A DNA stretch of 64,000 bases, taken from positions 1 to 64,000 of the forward strand of contig NZ_BOMH01000045.1 of assembly GCF_016862095.1 (NCBI RefSeq), given 5' to 3'. Shown in pieces: positions 45,551 to 53,754 of the stretch (the stretch's first letter is position 1; every line of letters begins with the position of its first letter). This DNA comes from Actinoplanes cyaneus. GTDB taxonomy: Bacteria > Actinomycetota > Actinomycetes > Mycobacteriales > Micromonosporaceae. Below the pieces are notes generated by a model, which was not told the origin of the DNA, did not search any database, and saw nothing but the letters and a program-made list of their open reading frames with translations. A program made the translations under genes and the position numbers.

Positions 45551-46411
45551 TCAGGCCCGGAAGTCTTCGGCGTGATCGGCGGCGAACTGGCTGAAGGTGC
45601 GCAGCGGACGGTTCAGCAACTGCTGCAGGCCAGGGGAGACCGCGGCGGCCCAGCCCGGACGCACGATCTGGTCATACAGGGTGGCGATGTCGCGGGCGTA
45701 CTGCGGCTCGTTGCCGTCACCGACGTACTGCTCGTAGAAGCTCTCACCGTCGCTGTCGGTATAGGCGACGACCCGGCCGGTGGCGGCGGTGAGCTGTTTG
45801 GCGGCCTCGTACATGTCGATCGACTCCGGTCCGGTCCACACCTGGTCATCGTCCGGCGTGCCACGGCCGACCAGCACAGCCAGGCCCGCTGCGACATCGG
45901 CGGCGTCGATCATGGCCATCGCGCCGTCACCGAACGGCAGCCGCCACGTGCCGTCGGCCTCGATCCAGGCGGTGTACTGCAGCAGGTTCTGCATCAGGAA
46001 GCCGGGCCGCACGACGGTGGCGGGCACACCAGTGCCTTTCAGGTGTTGCTCGGCCGCATAGTGATCGCGGGCCAGCGCCAGCGGCGCGTCCGGCGCAGGG
46101 CCGCCGACCGACAACTTGATCAGGTGCGCGACACCGTGACGGCGGGCCGCGTCGATGACCGCGAGCTCCTGCTGCAGCTGCCGTTCGCTGTTCGCGGCGA
46201 TGAGCACGACCTGGTCGCTGCCGGCCACCGCCCGGTCGACGGCAGCGGCGTCGTCGAGGTCCGCGGGGACCGCAAGGTCGGCCAGGTCGCCCAGAACGGC
46301 GGCGCGATCGACGGTACGCACAGCCGCGCGCACGTCGGTGCCGTTCTTGGCCAGTTCCCGGACGAGCCGGCTGCCGATGGTGCCGGTTGCCCCGGTGACG
46401 AGGACAGTCAT
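45551..46411 (-). CDS. NmrA-like NAD(P)-binding protein
   Basis: This 286-residue atypical SDR has the cofactor motif VTGATGTIG at the N-terminus and NmrA-family features RHGVAHLIKLSVGGP, GVPATVVRPGFLMQN and MIDAADVAAGLAVLV. The canonical YxxxK pair is absent at the usual place, as in NmrA/QOR2-like redox sensors and quinone reductases. It is cytoplasmic and a single gene, on the same strand as the AfsR-like gene but 220 bp upstream of it. Confidence 0.88.
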   Translation of the reverse strand: MTVLVTGATGTIGSRLVRELAKNGTDVRAAVRTVDRAAVLGDLADLAVPADLDDAAAVDRAVAGSDQVVLIAANSERQLQQELAVIDAARRHGVAHLIKLSVGGPAPDAPLALARDHYAAEQHLKGTGVPATVVRPGFLMQNLLQYTAWIEADGTWRLPFGDGAMAMIDAADVAAGLAVLVGRGTPDDDQVWTGPESIDMYEAAKQLTAATGRVVAYTDSDGESFYEQYVGDGNEPQYARDIATLYDQIVRPGWAAAVSPGLQQLLNRPLRTFSQFAADHAEDFRA

Positions 46412-46502
46412 GTCGTGCCTTTCAGATCAGATGTGTGCTGTGCAGCCGCGGCCAGGTCCTGTGGACCGCCGGGGGTGCATGCAGGCGCGGGTGCGCGCAT
46501 GC

Positions 46503-46979
46503 TCAGGCGTGGTACTGGCTGATGGTGAAGCAGGTCGCGCCGTCGGTGGACGCGGCGGATCGGCCGAATGTCACCCGGGTCGGGTGGCCGTCGGCGGGGT
46601 CGACCGCCAGCGTTGCCTCGTCGCCGCGGGTGATCGCGTCCCGGGCACGCTGCAGCAGGTCGCTGAGGGTGGGAAAGTCACCGAATGACGCCGGCGCGGA
46701 CAATCCCGCGTCGAGTGGGGTGACCTGCACGATGACGTTGCCCGCCACGGTGACATGCCACCGGCCGCTGGTCGGACCGCGGTGGCAGTCACCGGCGAGG
46801 ACGAAGTCGTAGGCGGCCGGTGCGCTCCAGATCGCCGGTGCCGGGGTGGAGGACGTAGCCGAGGCTGCCGCGGTGTTCGCGGTCGTGCCCGACGGTGGCA
46901 GGTGCACCGCCCAGATCACGGCTGCGGTGATGATCGCGATTCCCGCCGCGATTAGCACGGTGGCCCTGGTCCTGCTCAT
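46503..46979 (-). CDS. DUF6174-like membrane-anchored protein
   Basis: This 158-residue protein has one N-terminal membrane helix (VLIAAGIAIITAAVIWAVHL), a Thr/Ala/Ser linker and an extracytoplasmic domain. The domain includes YDFVLAGDCHRG, GRWHVTVAGNVIVQV, FPTLSDLLQRARDAI and VDPADGHPTRVTFG, the pattern of DUF6174 proteins. Function is unknown. GAAGGAG lies 7 bases before the chosen ATG; the longer frame is not gene-like. It could be a signal-anchored or secreted protein. Confidence 0.7.
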   Translation of the reverse strand: MSRTRATVLIAAGIAIITAAVIWAVHLPPSGTTANTAAASATSSTPAPAIWSAPAAYDFVLAGDCHRGPTSGRWHVTVAGNVIVQVTPLDAGLSAPASFGDFPTLSDLLQRARDAITRGDEATLAVDPADGHPTRVTFGRSAASTDGATCFTISQYHA

Positions 46980-47448
46980 CGGTGTGCTCCTTCGCCCATG
47001 GTGATCCACCCACGGCACGTGGCTTGCGGCGGTACCGGTGGCTTCCGGTGAGGGGTAGGAGTGGTGAGGGCGGCAGCGCTGACGCCTTCACCACAGCGGT
47101 TCTAGAAAGCGCGGTACTCGCCGGCGGTAGCCGCAACGGCGAGGCCGACGGCTGCGCGGATGACGGTGACTCGCATGCAAGTGCCTTCCATCTAGGTGCC
47201 GGTATGCAAGACGGTAAAGATCAGCACTGATCAAGCAGTGGATGATCACTTATCGGTGCGAGCCGCCCGCTGGATCGATACTCGGCTGGCCGCTGCCGGC
47301 TGGCGCCGGGACCCCTCCGACAGTGCTCCCGGTGCCGATCGGTCCCCGATCAACGGCGTTGCTCGTTCAGGTCGCGCACCGCCGGCTCCGCCCGCCGGGC
47401 TTGCCACGTGCGACGTTCAGAGGCGGGATCAGGCTTTCGGTACGGGTG
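46980..47448. other. Intergenic stretch with one tiny frame
   Basis: Only a 24-codon minus-strand frame at 47102-47176 has a plausible ribosome binding site. The rest shows no long frame with strong codon bias and no clear hairpin. Confidence 0.4.
47102..47176 (-). CDS. Possible 24-residue hydrophobic peptide
   Basis: A short frame reads MRVTVIRAAVGLAVAATAGE and a few more residues. GGAAGG lies 7 bases before the ATG and most third positions are G or C. It looks like a signal-peptide-like or small membrane peptide, or the leftover start of a lost secreted protein. It lies 120 bp upstream of the DUF6174 gene on the same strand, so it might also be a leader peptide. Support is limited to the start region and composition. 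Confidence 0.3.
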   Translation of the reverse strand: MRVTVIRAAVGLAVAATAGEYRAF

Positions 47449-47796
47449 TCAGTCGTTGAGCTGGGACTCCCAGTCGGCCGGCACGGCCCCCGCCGGACCA
47501 GGAACGGGCTGATCGCTGGGGTGGCTGGAGGGTGGGGCGAGCGCTGGACCGCCTCCGAACCGGCCAGTGCGGTAATCGAAGAACCACTCCTCGCCCGGTT
47601 CGAATGACTGGATGATCCGATGTCCCGTGGCATGGAAATGCTTGGTCGCATGCTGTGACGGGGAGTTGTCGCAGCAGCCGATGTGCCCGCACTCGGCGCA
47701 TCGCCGCAAGTGCAGCCACCAGCGGCCGGTGGCCAGACATTCGACGCAGCCGGTGCCCGAGGGCGCAACAGTGGTGTTGATGGAATGGTCAGACAT
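47449..47796 (-). CDS. UBP-type zinc-finger protein
   Basis: This 115-residue protein is built around a ZnF-UBP module. The set GCVECLATGRWWLHLRRCAE, CGHIGCCDNSPSQHATKHF and HATGHRIIQSFEPGEEWFF gives the ordered Cys/His ligands for zinc. In eukaryotes the domain binds free ubiquitin C-termini. Bacterial stand-alone versions are frequent in actinomycetes and their partner is unknown. GAGGTAGC precedes ATG 47796. Single gene, cytoplasmic. Confidence 0.9.
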   Translation of the reverse strand: MSDHSINTTVAPSGTGCVECLATGRWWLHLRRCAECGHIGCCDNSPSQHATKHFHATGHRIIQSFEPGEEWFFDYRTGRFGGGPALAPPSSHPSDQPVPGPAGAVPADWESQLND

Positions 47797-47956
47797 GCCG
47801 GGAAAGCTACCTCGGATTCTTCGTCGCGTGCCATCGCAAACTGCATTCATTCGTAAATAAGAAATCAGTAACTGGAGTCTGATATATCACCGCGGCGGGT
47901 TCTGGCCGACTGGTTGCATGGCTGCCCGCGCGCACATTGATACTGATTCCCGAAGC

Positions 47957-48469
47957 CTAAGCCATCGCCTTGCGTACGGCCCGTAGCGCATAGAAAGCGC
48001 GGGACTTGACGGTGCCCACAGGCACACCGAGCCGCACGGCGACCTCGTCAGCAGCGCGTCCCTCAACGTACAACTCGTGCAGAACTGTGCGCTGCATGGG
48101 GCTGAGCTGCTCGAACGCCGCCCTCATCGCCTGCAGCGACAGTGTGTAGTCCATGAACTCACCGCCGGCCGCGTCGCCGGCATCCGCCAGGCGCACTTCG
48201 GCTGGTTTGGCCTTACGTGAGCGTACGGAATCGATGGTGATGTTGCGCGCGATCGTGAACAGCCATCGGCGGGCTCGTTCATCCTCGACCGGAAGCGAGT
48301 CACGGTGTCGCCATGCCTTGAGCATCGTCTCCTGCAACAGGTCCTCAGCCAGCTGAGGCTCGTGACGGTTCAACCCGCGCAAATAGGTGAACAACGCTTG
48401 GGAGTGGTTTCTGTGAGCGATCTCCATTCGAGTCGCAACAGTTGCACTGGTGCTGTTGTTCGTGCTCAC
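47957..48469 (-). CDS. ECF-family RNA polymerase sigma factor (orphan)
   Basis: This 170-residue sigma-70 family member has region 2 (LAEDLLQETMLKAWRH, ARRWLFTIARNITIDSVRSR) and region 4 (LSPMQRTVLHELYVEGRAAD, VRLGVPVGTVKSRAFYALRA). The start is a GTG at 48469 with GGAAGGG upstream. No anti-sigma gene is next to it: the gene before it in transcription is absent and the gene after it is a zinc-finger protein unlike known anti-sigmas. Its control is therefore unclear. Confidence 0.9.
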   Translation of the reverse strand: MSTNNSTSATVATRMEIAHRNHSQALFTYLRGLNRHEPQLAEDLLQETMLKAWRHRDSLPVEDERARRWLFTIARNITIDSVRSRKAKPAEVRLADAGDAAGGEFMDYTLSLQAMRAAFEQLSPMQRTVLHELYVEGRAADEVAVRLGVPVGTVKSRAFYALRAVRKAMA

Positions 48470-48868
48470 CCCGGGGCCCTTCCGTGAAAGTATCAGTGCG
48501 ACAACCGTGATCGCATTGCTGCTTCAAGCAGTCGGCGCACCGCCACGGCAAAGGCTAGGCAGGTAGGTCTTAATGATCAGTGAACGCTCGCTGATCCCAG
48601 TGACAGCCGGGTTGCCCGTTCGCGTCTCTCCCGCGTCAGCGAACCCGTGCCGCCGGCCTGGTTCCGCCCGTTCGGGCCTTCGTGCCGCGTGGTGTACGCC
48701 GAACCGCTGTCCCAGCGACTGTGGGGCAGCCCACCACCGGGACGGCTCACGCCTGTTTTCGCAGCCCAGCCCGTAGCCAATCCTCACCCGTAAGCAAGGG
48801 GCCGAACCGCTACCGGCGTATGTTGGGATGCCGTCGCGAGCACAGAGGCGAGGGCGAACGGGGGAGAA
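48470..48868. other. Divergent promoter region of the ECF sigma and SARP-TPR genes
   Basis: This 399-bp gap between divergent genes holds no frame with convincing codon bias. I see no perfect operator palindrome. Confidence 0.4.
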
Positions 48869-51760
48869 ATGCCGGTCAGTAACGGCGATGGTGATCGGCT
48901 GCGTTTCGCTGTTCTAGGACCGGTCCGTGTGTGGCGAGGCGCCACCGAGCTTGTCATCGGAACCAGACACCAGCGCCTGCTGCTCGCGCTGCTGCTGGCC
49001 AAAGCCGGTCGTCTCGTCGAGGTGTCCGAGCTCGTCGACTTCCTCTGGGGGCATGACGTCCCCCCGACCGCCGTCAACATGGTGCACCGCTACGTCGGCG
49101 CGCTGCGGCGCGTCCTGGAACCTGGATTGCCGCCTCGCGAGACCGGCCGATGGTTGCTGCGTGACGTCGGCGGATACCGGCTCGTCCTGCATGACAGCTG
49201 CCTCGACCTGGCCGAATTCCGGGCCAAGGTCACCGCCGGGCGGCGCCTGAGCGGCGAGGGCGACGACTCGGCCGCACTGGATGCCTCCCTTGCCGGCTTG
49301 CACCTGTGGCGGGGCCGCTGCGCCGCAGGCCTCGGCGCAGCTGTCGACTCCCACCCCGAATTCGTCGCCATCGAACGCGAGTACATCGGAGCCGTCCGCG
49401 ACGCCGCCCAGGCGGCTCTGCGGTGCGGGGGCGCGGCACGGGCACTCCCGTCGCTGCGCGACGCCGCAATCCGCAGCCCGTTCGACGAAGGCCTGCAATC
49501 CGAGCTCCTGATGCTCCTGGCGGCCGACGGCAACCAGAGCGAGGCAATCGCCGCCTACGGCCGCATCCGTGGCCGCCTGACCGAGGAACTCGGCGTGGAA
49601 CCCGGCCCGGAACTGCAGGCGGCATACCGGGCTGTCATCAGCCGCGGCGATGGCGCGGCCGTCGAAGCGCCTGCCAGCGGTACACCCGTGGCAACGGGTG
49701 CTGCCGCCGCAGCGCCACCCGTGCCGCCGATGCCTGCTGTGCCGCCCGCCCAGCTTCCATCGGACCTTCGGGTTTTCGCCGGGCGCGCCGAACTGACCCG
49801 CGACGGTGTGCGGCTGCTGCGAGGGCAGCGGTCGAGCCTGCCCATTCTGGTGTTCGACGGTATGCCGGGCGTCGGCAAGACGACCCTGGCAGTGCATGTC
49901 GCCCATGCGGTTGCACCGCACTTTCCTGACGGTCAGTTGTACGCCGACCTGCGTGGTTTTGATCCCGACAGCCGCATCGCTCAACCGGCCGACGTCCTGC
50001 AGGCCTTTCTCGGGGCTCTCGGCGTCGGCCAGGACGTGATCCCGGCTTCGCTCGACGCTCGAGCCGCTCTTTACCGCAGCATGGTCGCCGGCCGTCAGAT
50101 GCTGATCGTGCTCGACAACGCCCGTGACGCCCAGCAGGTGCGGCTGCTGCTGCCCGGAACGGCCGGACATGCCGTCCTGGTGACAAGCCGTGGCCGGCTC
50201 AGCAGCCTCGCGGCCACCAACGGTGCCTATCTGCGCAGCCTGGACGTCCTGTCCGTCGATGACGCACGCGACTGCCTGGCGCGGCGCCTTGGCAGCGCCC
50301 GGGTCGCGGCTGAACCGCGAGCGGTTGACCAGATCATCGAGCGCTGTGGCCGGCTTCCGCTTGCTCTGGCCATCGTCGCGGCCCGGGCTGCAGCAGACGC
50401 CGATCATCGCCTGACCGCAATCGCCCAAGAGCTGAGCTCGGACACCACGACCTTGGACGGCTTCAGTGACGACGAACTCGAAAGAGATCTGCGAACGGTC
50501 TTCACCTGGTCCTACCGGCTGCTGAGCCCAGAATCTGCCCGGATGCTGCGGCTGTTGTCCCTACATCCAGGGCCTGAGGTAACCGTCGAAGTCGCGGCCA
50601 GTCTTGCCGGAGTCGCGCCAGAGCACGCGCGATCACAGATGACCGAACTGGTGCGTACCCGGCTGTTGAATCGGCAGCAATCCAACCGTTACCGGCTGCA
50701 CGACCTGGTCCGTGCATACGCTGCTGAACTCCGCGCAGCTGAGGAGTCGTTGTCCGCCCAGGGCGAGGCACGCCGTCGCCTGATAAGTCACTTCCTCTGC
50801 AGCACGTACGCCACCAGCCAGGCCATCCGTCCCGGATATGCGCCGATCGGTCAGCCAGAACAGTTGGCAGGAGTCACGCCGGAGCGATTCGATAATCGGG
50901 CGGCGGCCTCTGCCTGGTTCATGGCCGAACGTTCCAATATCCGAGCTGTCGTCGAGGCCGCGAGCGATGACGACAGTGACGCATGTTGGCATCTATCACT
51001 GTTCGCCAAAGAGATGTACACCTTCCATCTGCTCCTCCGGGAATGGGAGGCGACGGCGCGAACAGCACTCGATGCCGCGCAGCGCTCGAACAACATAAAA
51101 GGTATGGCTTACAGTCACCACAGCATCGCCGGCGCATACCACTTCATGGGCGATCCGACCGCCAGTTCATACCATCTCAGAGAAGCTGCGGACCTTTTCC
51201 GGGAGGACGGCGATCACTTAGGCCAGGCGCAGATCCTGGTGAACCTCGGCTACATCGCTCAAACGCAGCGGAAATACCAAGAATCGATCCAGCACCTGCG
51301 TCCGGCACTAGAGGTCTTTCAGGACGCCGGGCGTCGCGACCTCCAACTGAACGCACTCACCATCATCGCCGACGACTACCGGGCTGTCGGTGACCTGCAG
51401 AGTAGCCAAGACGCAGCGCTGGCGGCAGCACAGCTGGCGAGGGAACTGAAAGATCTCCGGCAAGAAGACCGCATGATGACGACTCTCGCCAGCATCTACA
51501 GCGACCAGGGCAGGCACGCCGCTGCACTGAAGATCGTCATCTACTATCTCGCGTTGAACGCCAGCGAAGGCAATGTGCAGGCTGAGATGAACACACGAGT
51601 CTCGCTCGGCGACATCCTCTACGCCAGCGGTGAAATCAGTGACGCGTATCTTGTCTGGACGAAGCTCCTCGAAGAAATGGACGCAAATCCGGATGCGCGG
51701 ATCATGGCCGTCGAAGTTCGTCGTCGACTGAGTCCTTACCAGTCTGACGGTCCCGACTAA
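48869..51760 (+). CDS. AfsR-like SARP with NB-ARC and TPR domains
   Basis: This 963-residue AfsR-type regulator has a winged helix (LVDFLWGHDVPPTAVNMVHR), activation domain (about 105-250), an Ala/Pro-rich linker, and an NB-ARC ATPase with Walker A DGMPGVGKTT and Walker B MLIVLDNARDA. A helical region and C-terminal TPRs follow (about 700-940; SHHSIAGAYHFMGDPTASSY, GQAQILVNLGYIAQTQRKYQ). GGGGGAGAA precedes the ATG. The last third has more AT-rich codons than the first, unlike the other SARPs here. The target pathway is unknown. Confidence 0.92.
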   Translation: MPVSNGDGDRLRFAVLGPVRVWRGATELVIGTRHQRLLLALLLAKAGRLVEVSELVDFLWGHDVPPTAVNMVHRYVGALRRVLEPGLPPRETGRWLLRDVGGYRLVLHDSCLDLAEFRAKVTAGRRLSGEGDDSAALDASLAGLHLWRGRCAAGLGAAVDSHPEFVAIEREYIGAVRDAAQAALRCGGAARALPSLRDAAIRSPFDEGLQSELLMLLAADGNQSEAIAAYGRIRGRLTEELGVEPGPELQAAYRAVISRGDGAAVEAPASGTPVATGAAAAAPPVPPMPAVPPAQLPSDLRVFAGRAELTRDGVRLLRGQRSSLPILVFDGMPGVGKTTLAVHVAHAVAPHFPDGQLYADLRGFDPDSRIAQPADVLQAFLGALGVGQDVIPASLDARAALYRSMVAGRQMLIVLDNARDAQQVRLLLPGTAGHAVLVTSRGRLSSLAATNGAYLRSLDVLSVDDARDCLARRLGSARVAAEPRAVDQIIERCGRLPLALAIVAARAAADADHRLTAIAQELSSDTTTLDGFSDDELERDLRTVFTWSYRLLSPESARMLRLLSLHPGPEVTVEVAASLAGVAPEHARSQMTELVRTRLLNRQQSNRYRLHDLVRAYAAELRAAEESLSAQGEARRRLISHFLCSTYATSQAIRPGYAPIGQPEQLAGVTPERFDNRAAASAWFMAERSNIRAVVEAASDDDSDACWHLSLFAKEMYTFHLLLREWEATARTALDAAQRSNNIKGMAYSHHSIAGAYHFMGDPTASSYHLREAADLFREDGDHLGQAQILVNLGYIAQTQRKYQESIQHLRPALEVFQDAGRRDLQLNALTIIADDYRAVGDLQSSQDAALAAAQLARELKDLRQEDRMMTTLASIYSDQGRHAAALKIVIYYLALNASEGNVQAEMNTRVSLGDILYASGEISDAYLVWTKLLEEMDANPDARIMAVEVRRRLSPYQSDGPD

Positions 51761-51893
51761 ATGTGAACTGAAGAAGGAGTTACGTTCTCCAGTCAGTGTT
51801 GTAGGTCTCAGAAGGCGCAATTTCCTGGTACGGCAGTGAACTTCCGCCGCTGTCCGCCGTCGTCTGTAGCGAACTACCGATGCTGGAGGAAAC

Positions 51894-52595
51894 GTGGCCG
51901 TCCCCTTGAATCCCGCTGCCCCGGCGGACATCCCCGACACCGATGAGATGAAGGTGATCCACAAAGCGCTGCGCCGCGAGTTCCGGCTGCTGGCGCCGAT
52001 CGTCGCCACCGTGTCTCCAGGCGACCAGGCCGCCTCCGAGACGGTTGTGCGGCACGCCAAGTTGATGCTGGCCATGCTCCATGAACATCACGAGAGCGAA
52101 GACGAGTACATCTGGCCACTGCTGCATCAGCGGCTTCCTGACCGCGACGCCATCATCGACACGATGCAGCAACAGCATGAGACGCTGGCCGAGCTCATCG
52201 ACCAGATCACTGCCGGGCTGACCAGGTGGGCAGGTGTCGCCGACCCGCAAACCGGCGCCGGCCTGGCCAAACACCTGGAAGAACTGGCTGCCCTGCTCGA
52301 CGAGCACCTCGACCTCGAGGAAAGCAACGTCCTGCCGCTGGTCCGTGAACACCTGAGCGTGCCGGAGTGGAAGGCCCCACAGGCCGCCGCGATGAAGAAC
52401 CTGCCCAGCGACTTCAAGTCACTCATGATCCTCGCCGGCGTCGTCCTCGAAGACGCCACACCGGCCGAGCGGCACTGGTTCCTGCACGAGATGCCGGCAC
52501 CCGCCCGAGCCATCTACAAGATGATCGGTACCCGCATGTATGCCGCGAATGTGCGCGCGGTCCGGGCGACGTTGCCTGCAGCGCCGGCCAGCTGA
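51894..52595 (+). CDS. Hemerythrin-like HHE domain protein
   Basis: This 233-residue four-helix protein carries hemerythrin-type ligands: His in KVIHKALRR, HEHHESEDE, QQQHETLAEL and LDEHLDLEE. These suit a di-iron or iron-sensing site. Family members sense oxygen, nitric oxide or iron or take part in stress defence. The C-terminal 80 residues are a helical extension. The start is GTG 51894 directly after GGAGGAA. Single gene followed by a strong hairpin. Confidence 0.88.
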   Translation: MAVPLNPAAPADIPDTDEMKVIHKALRREFRLLAPIVATVSPGDQAASETVVRHAKLMLAMLHEHHESEDEYIWPLLHQRLPDRDAIIDTMQQQHETLAELIDQITAGLTRWAGVADPQTGAGLAKHLEELAALLDEHLDLEESNVLPLVREHLSVPEWKAPQAAAMKNLPSDFKSLMILAGVVLEDATPAERHWFLHEMPAPARAIYKMIGTRMYAANVRAVRATLPAAPAS

Positions 52596-52614
52596 AATAC
52601 CGCTACGGACCAGC

Positions 52615-52651
52615 CACCACCGCCCTTGCCCGCCAACCGGGGGCGGTGGTG
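52615..52651 (+). terminator. Hairpin terminator after the hemerythrin-like gene
   Basis: A perfect 11-bp stem CACCACCGCCC / GGGCGGTGGTG with a 15-base loop starts 19 bp after the stop codon. No T-run. Confidence 0.65.
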
Positions 52652-52989
52652 TCGGCGAACTCGCCGCGGTAGCGATCGTGCGCGTTGCGCGTTCAGTGAA
52701 CAATCACCGCGCCGAAAGTCCACGTCGATACGTTCAGCCGTGTGCGAGGCGGAGTGCCGTCTGACCGGAATCGCGGAGACCGAGGCCGTCATCAACCTCC
52801 TCACGCAGCGCCGGGAAAGCTTGCAAGACCAGCTCGCCGCGGCCGAATGAGTCCATGAGCGTCACAGGAGTCCTGCCCGGCCCGGGGTAGGCGGCAGGCC
52901 AGCGAGAGAGCCAGTGGGCGTCGATCCTGGCCGTCCCGGCGCCGCGCTGCTCGTCCGGCATCCGCCCACCCGTGACACCAAGACCGACG
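52652..52989. other. Gene-fragment graveyard left of the recombinase relic
   Basis: No intact gene is seen. A plus-strand frame ending near 52850 reads AETEAVINLLTQRRESLQDQ and looks like the end of a coiled-coil protein without a start. Together with the recombinase relic it suggests the remains of an integrated element. Confidence 0.4.
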
Positions 52990-53488
52990 ACATCCGGATT
53001 GGGTGAGCGTTCCGCCGATCTGATCGGCACCTCGGAGCGCGAGGTGCTGCGTAACCGGTCGCGGACCAGCGCGGTGACAACGGCCCAAGTCCGTGATCAG
53101 GGCCGTCATATCCGCGGCCACCCACCGTATGGCTACCAGCTCGTCAGGCGTATCCGGGCGGCGCTCGAGGCCGGTGCTGATTTGGTGGTGGTCACCGGCT
53201 GGATCAGCGAGGTCCAGAAGGAACGCGGGCAGGTTCTCGAAGTGCTGAACATGCCCCGGCCGCAGCCGGTCGCGCGGGATGAGCCGGGAACAGATCGCGG
53301 ATCTCGTCGGCCAGCTCGGTGACATCTTCACTGTTCTGGATGAGGCGGATCCCGCCGACCGGGCGGAGGTCTATCAGCAACTGGCGATCCGGCTCACGTA
53401 TCACCCGGATAAGCAGAAAGTCCGCGTACAGACACAGTCTGTAGCGGACTCTCATGGGGATTTAGTTTGTGTCCGGAGGGGGACTTGA
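52990..53488 (+). pseudogene. Decayed large serine recombinase beside tRNA-Leu
   Basis: The first part reads TSEREVLRNRSRTSAVTTAQ then VRDQGRHIRGHPPYGYQL, the recognisable recombinase-domain start of actinobacterial large serine recombinases (compare GRYLGGRPPYGYRL). It passes directly to RRIRAALEAGADLVVVTGWI, which normally lies far downstream, so the middle of the recombinase domain is deleted. Near 53270 the frame shifts. The C-terminal end (QIADLVGQLGDIFTVLDEAD, YQQLAIRLTYHPDKQKVRV) continues in another frame and stops inside the tRNA gene. The N-terminal catalytic domain is missing. It is inactive and marks a past integration at the tRNA 3' end. Confidence 0.75.
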
Positions 53489-53554
53489 ACCCCCACGCCC
53501 GATAAAGGGCACTAGCACCTCAAGCTAGCGCGTCTGCCATTCCGCCACCCGGAC
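53470..53554 (-). tRNA. tRNA-Leu(GAG)
   Basis: The 85-nt sequence folds as a class II leucine tRNA. The acceptor stem is GTCCGGG with TCCGGAC, the D-arm is GGCGGAATGGCAGACGC-like, the anticodon stem is CTAGC/GCTAG with loop TTGAGGT (anticodon GAG), and a long variable arm and the T-arm GGGGGTTCAAGTCCCCC follow. CCA is not encoded. The decayed recombinase gene on the opposite strand ends within its 3' part. Confidence 0.95.
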
Positions 53555-53754
53555 TTGCTCGTACAGCTTAGCGGCACCCGTTTTCCCCGTGTTTGTCGGG
53601 GGTTTCGGCTGCCGTGTCGGCCGCACAGGTGAGAACAGTACACGGTCCCGGAGGGGGGTCGCAGGAGGGGTGGGGGCGTGGACATTGCGGGGCATCTGGG
53701 GGCGAATGGGGATCCGGCCTGGTTTTGCGGGGGCGTAGCGGGCAGCATGGCGGG

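Noticed and set aside
46503..48469. DUF6174 or UBP zinc-finger protein as anti-sigma factor of the ECF sigma
   Set aside because: Neither has the zinc-binding anti-sigma HxxxCxxC pattern or the expected gene order. I kept this only as a speculative remark.
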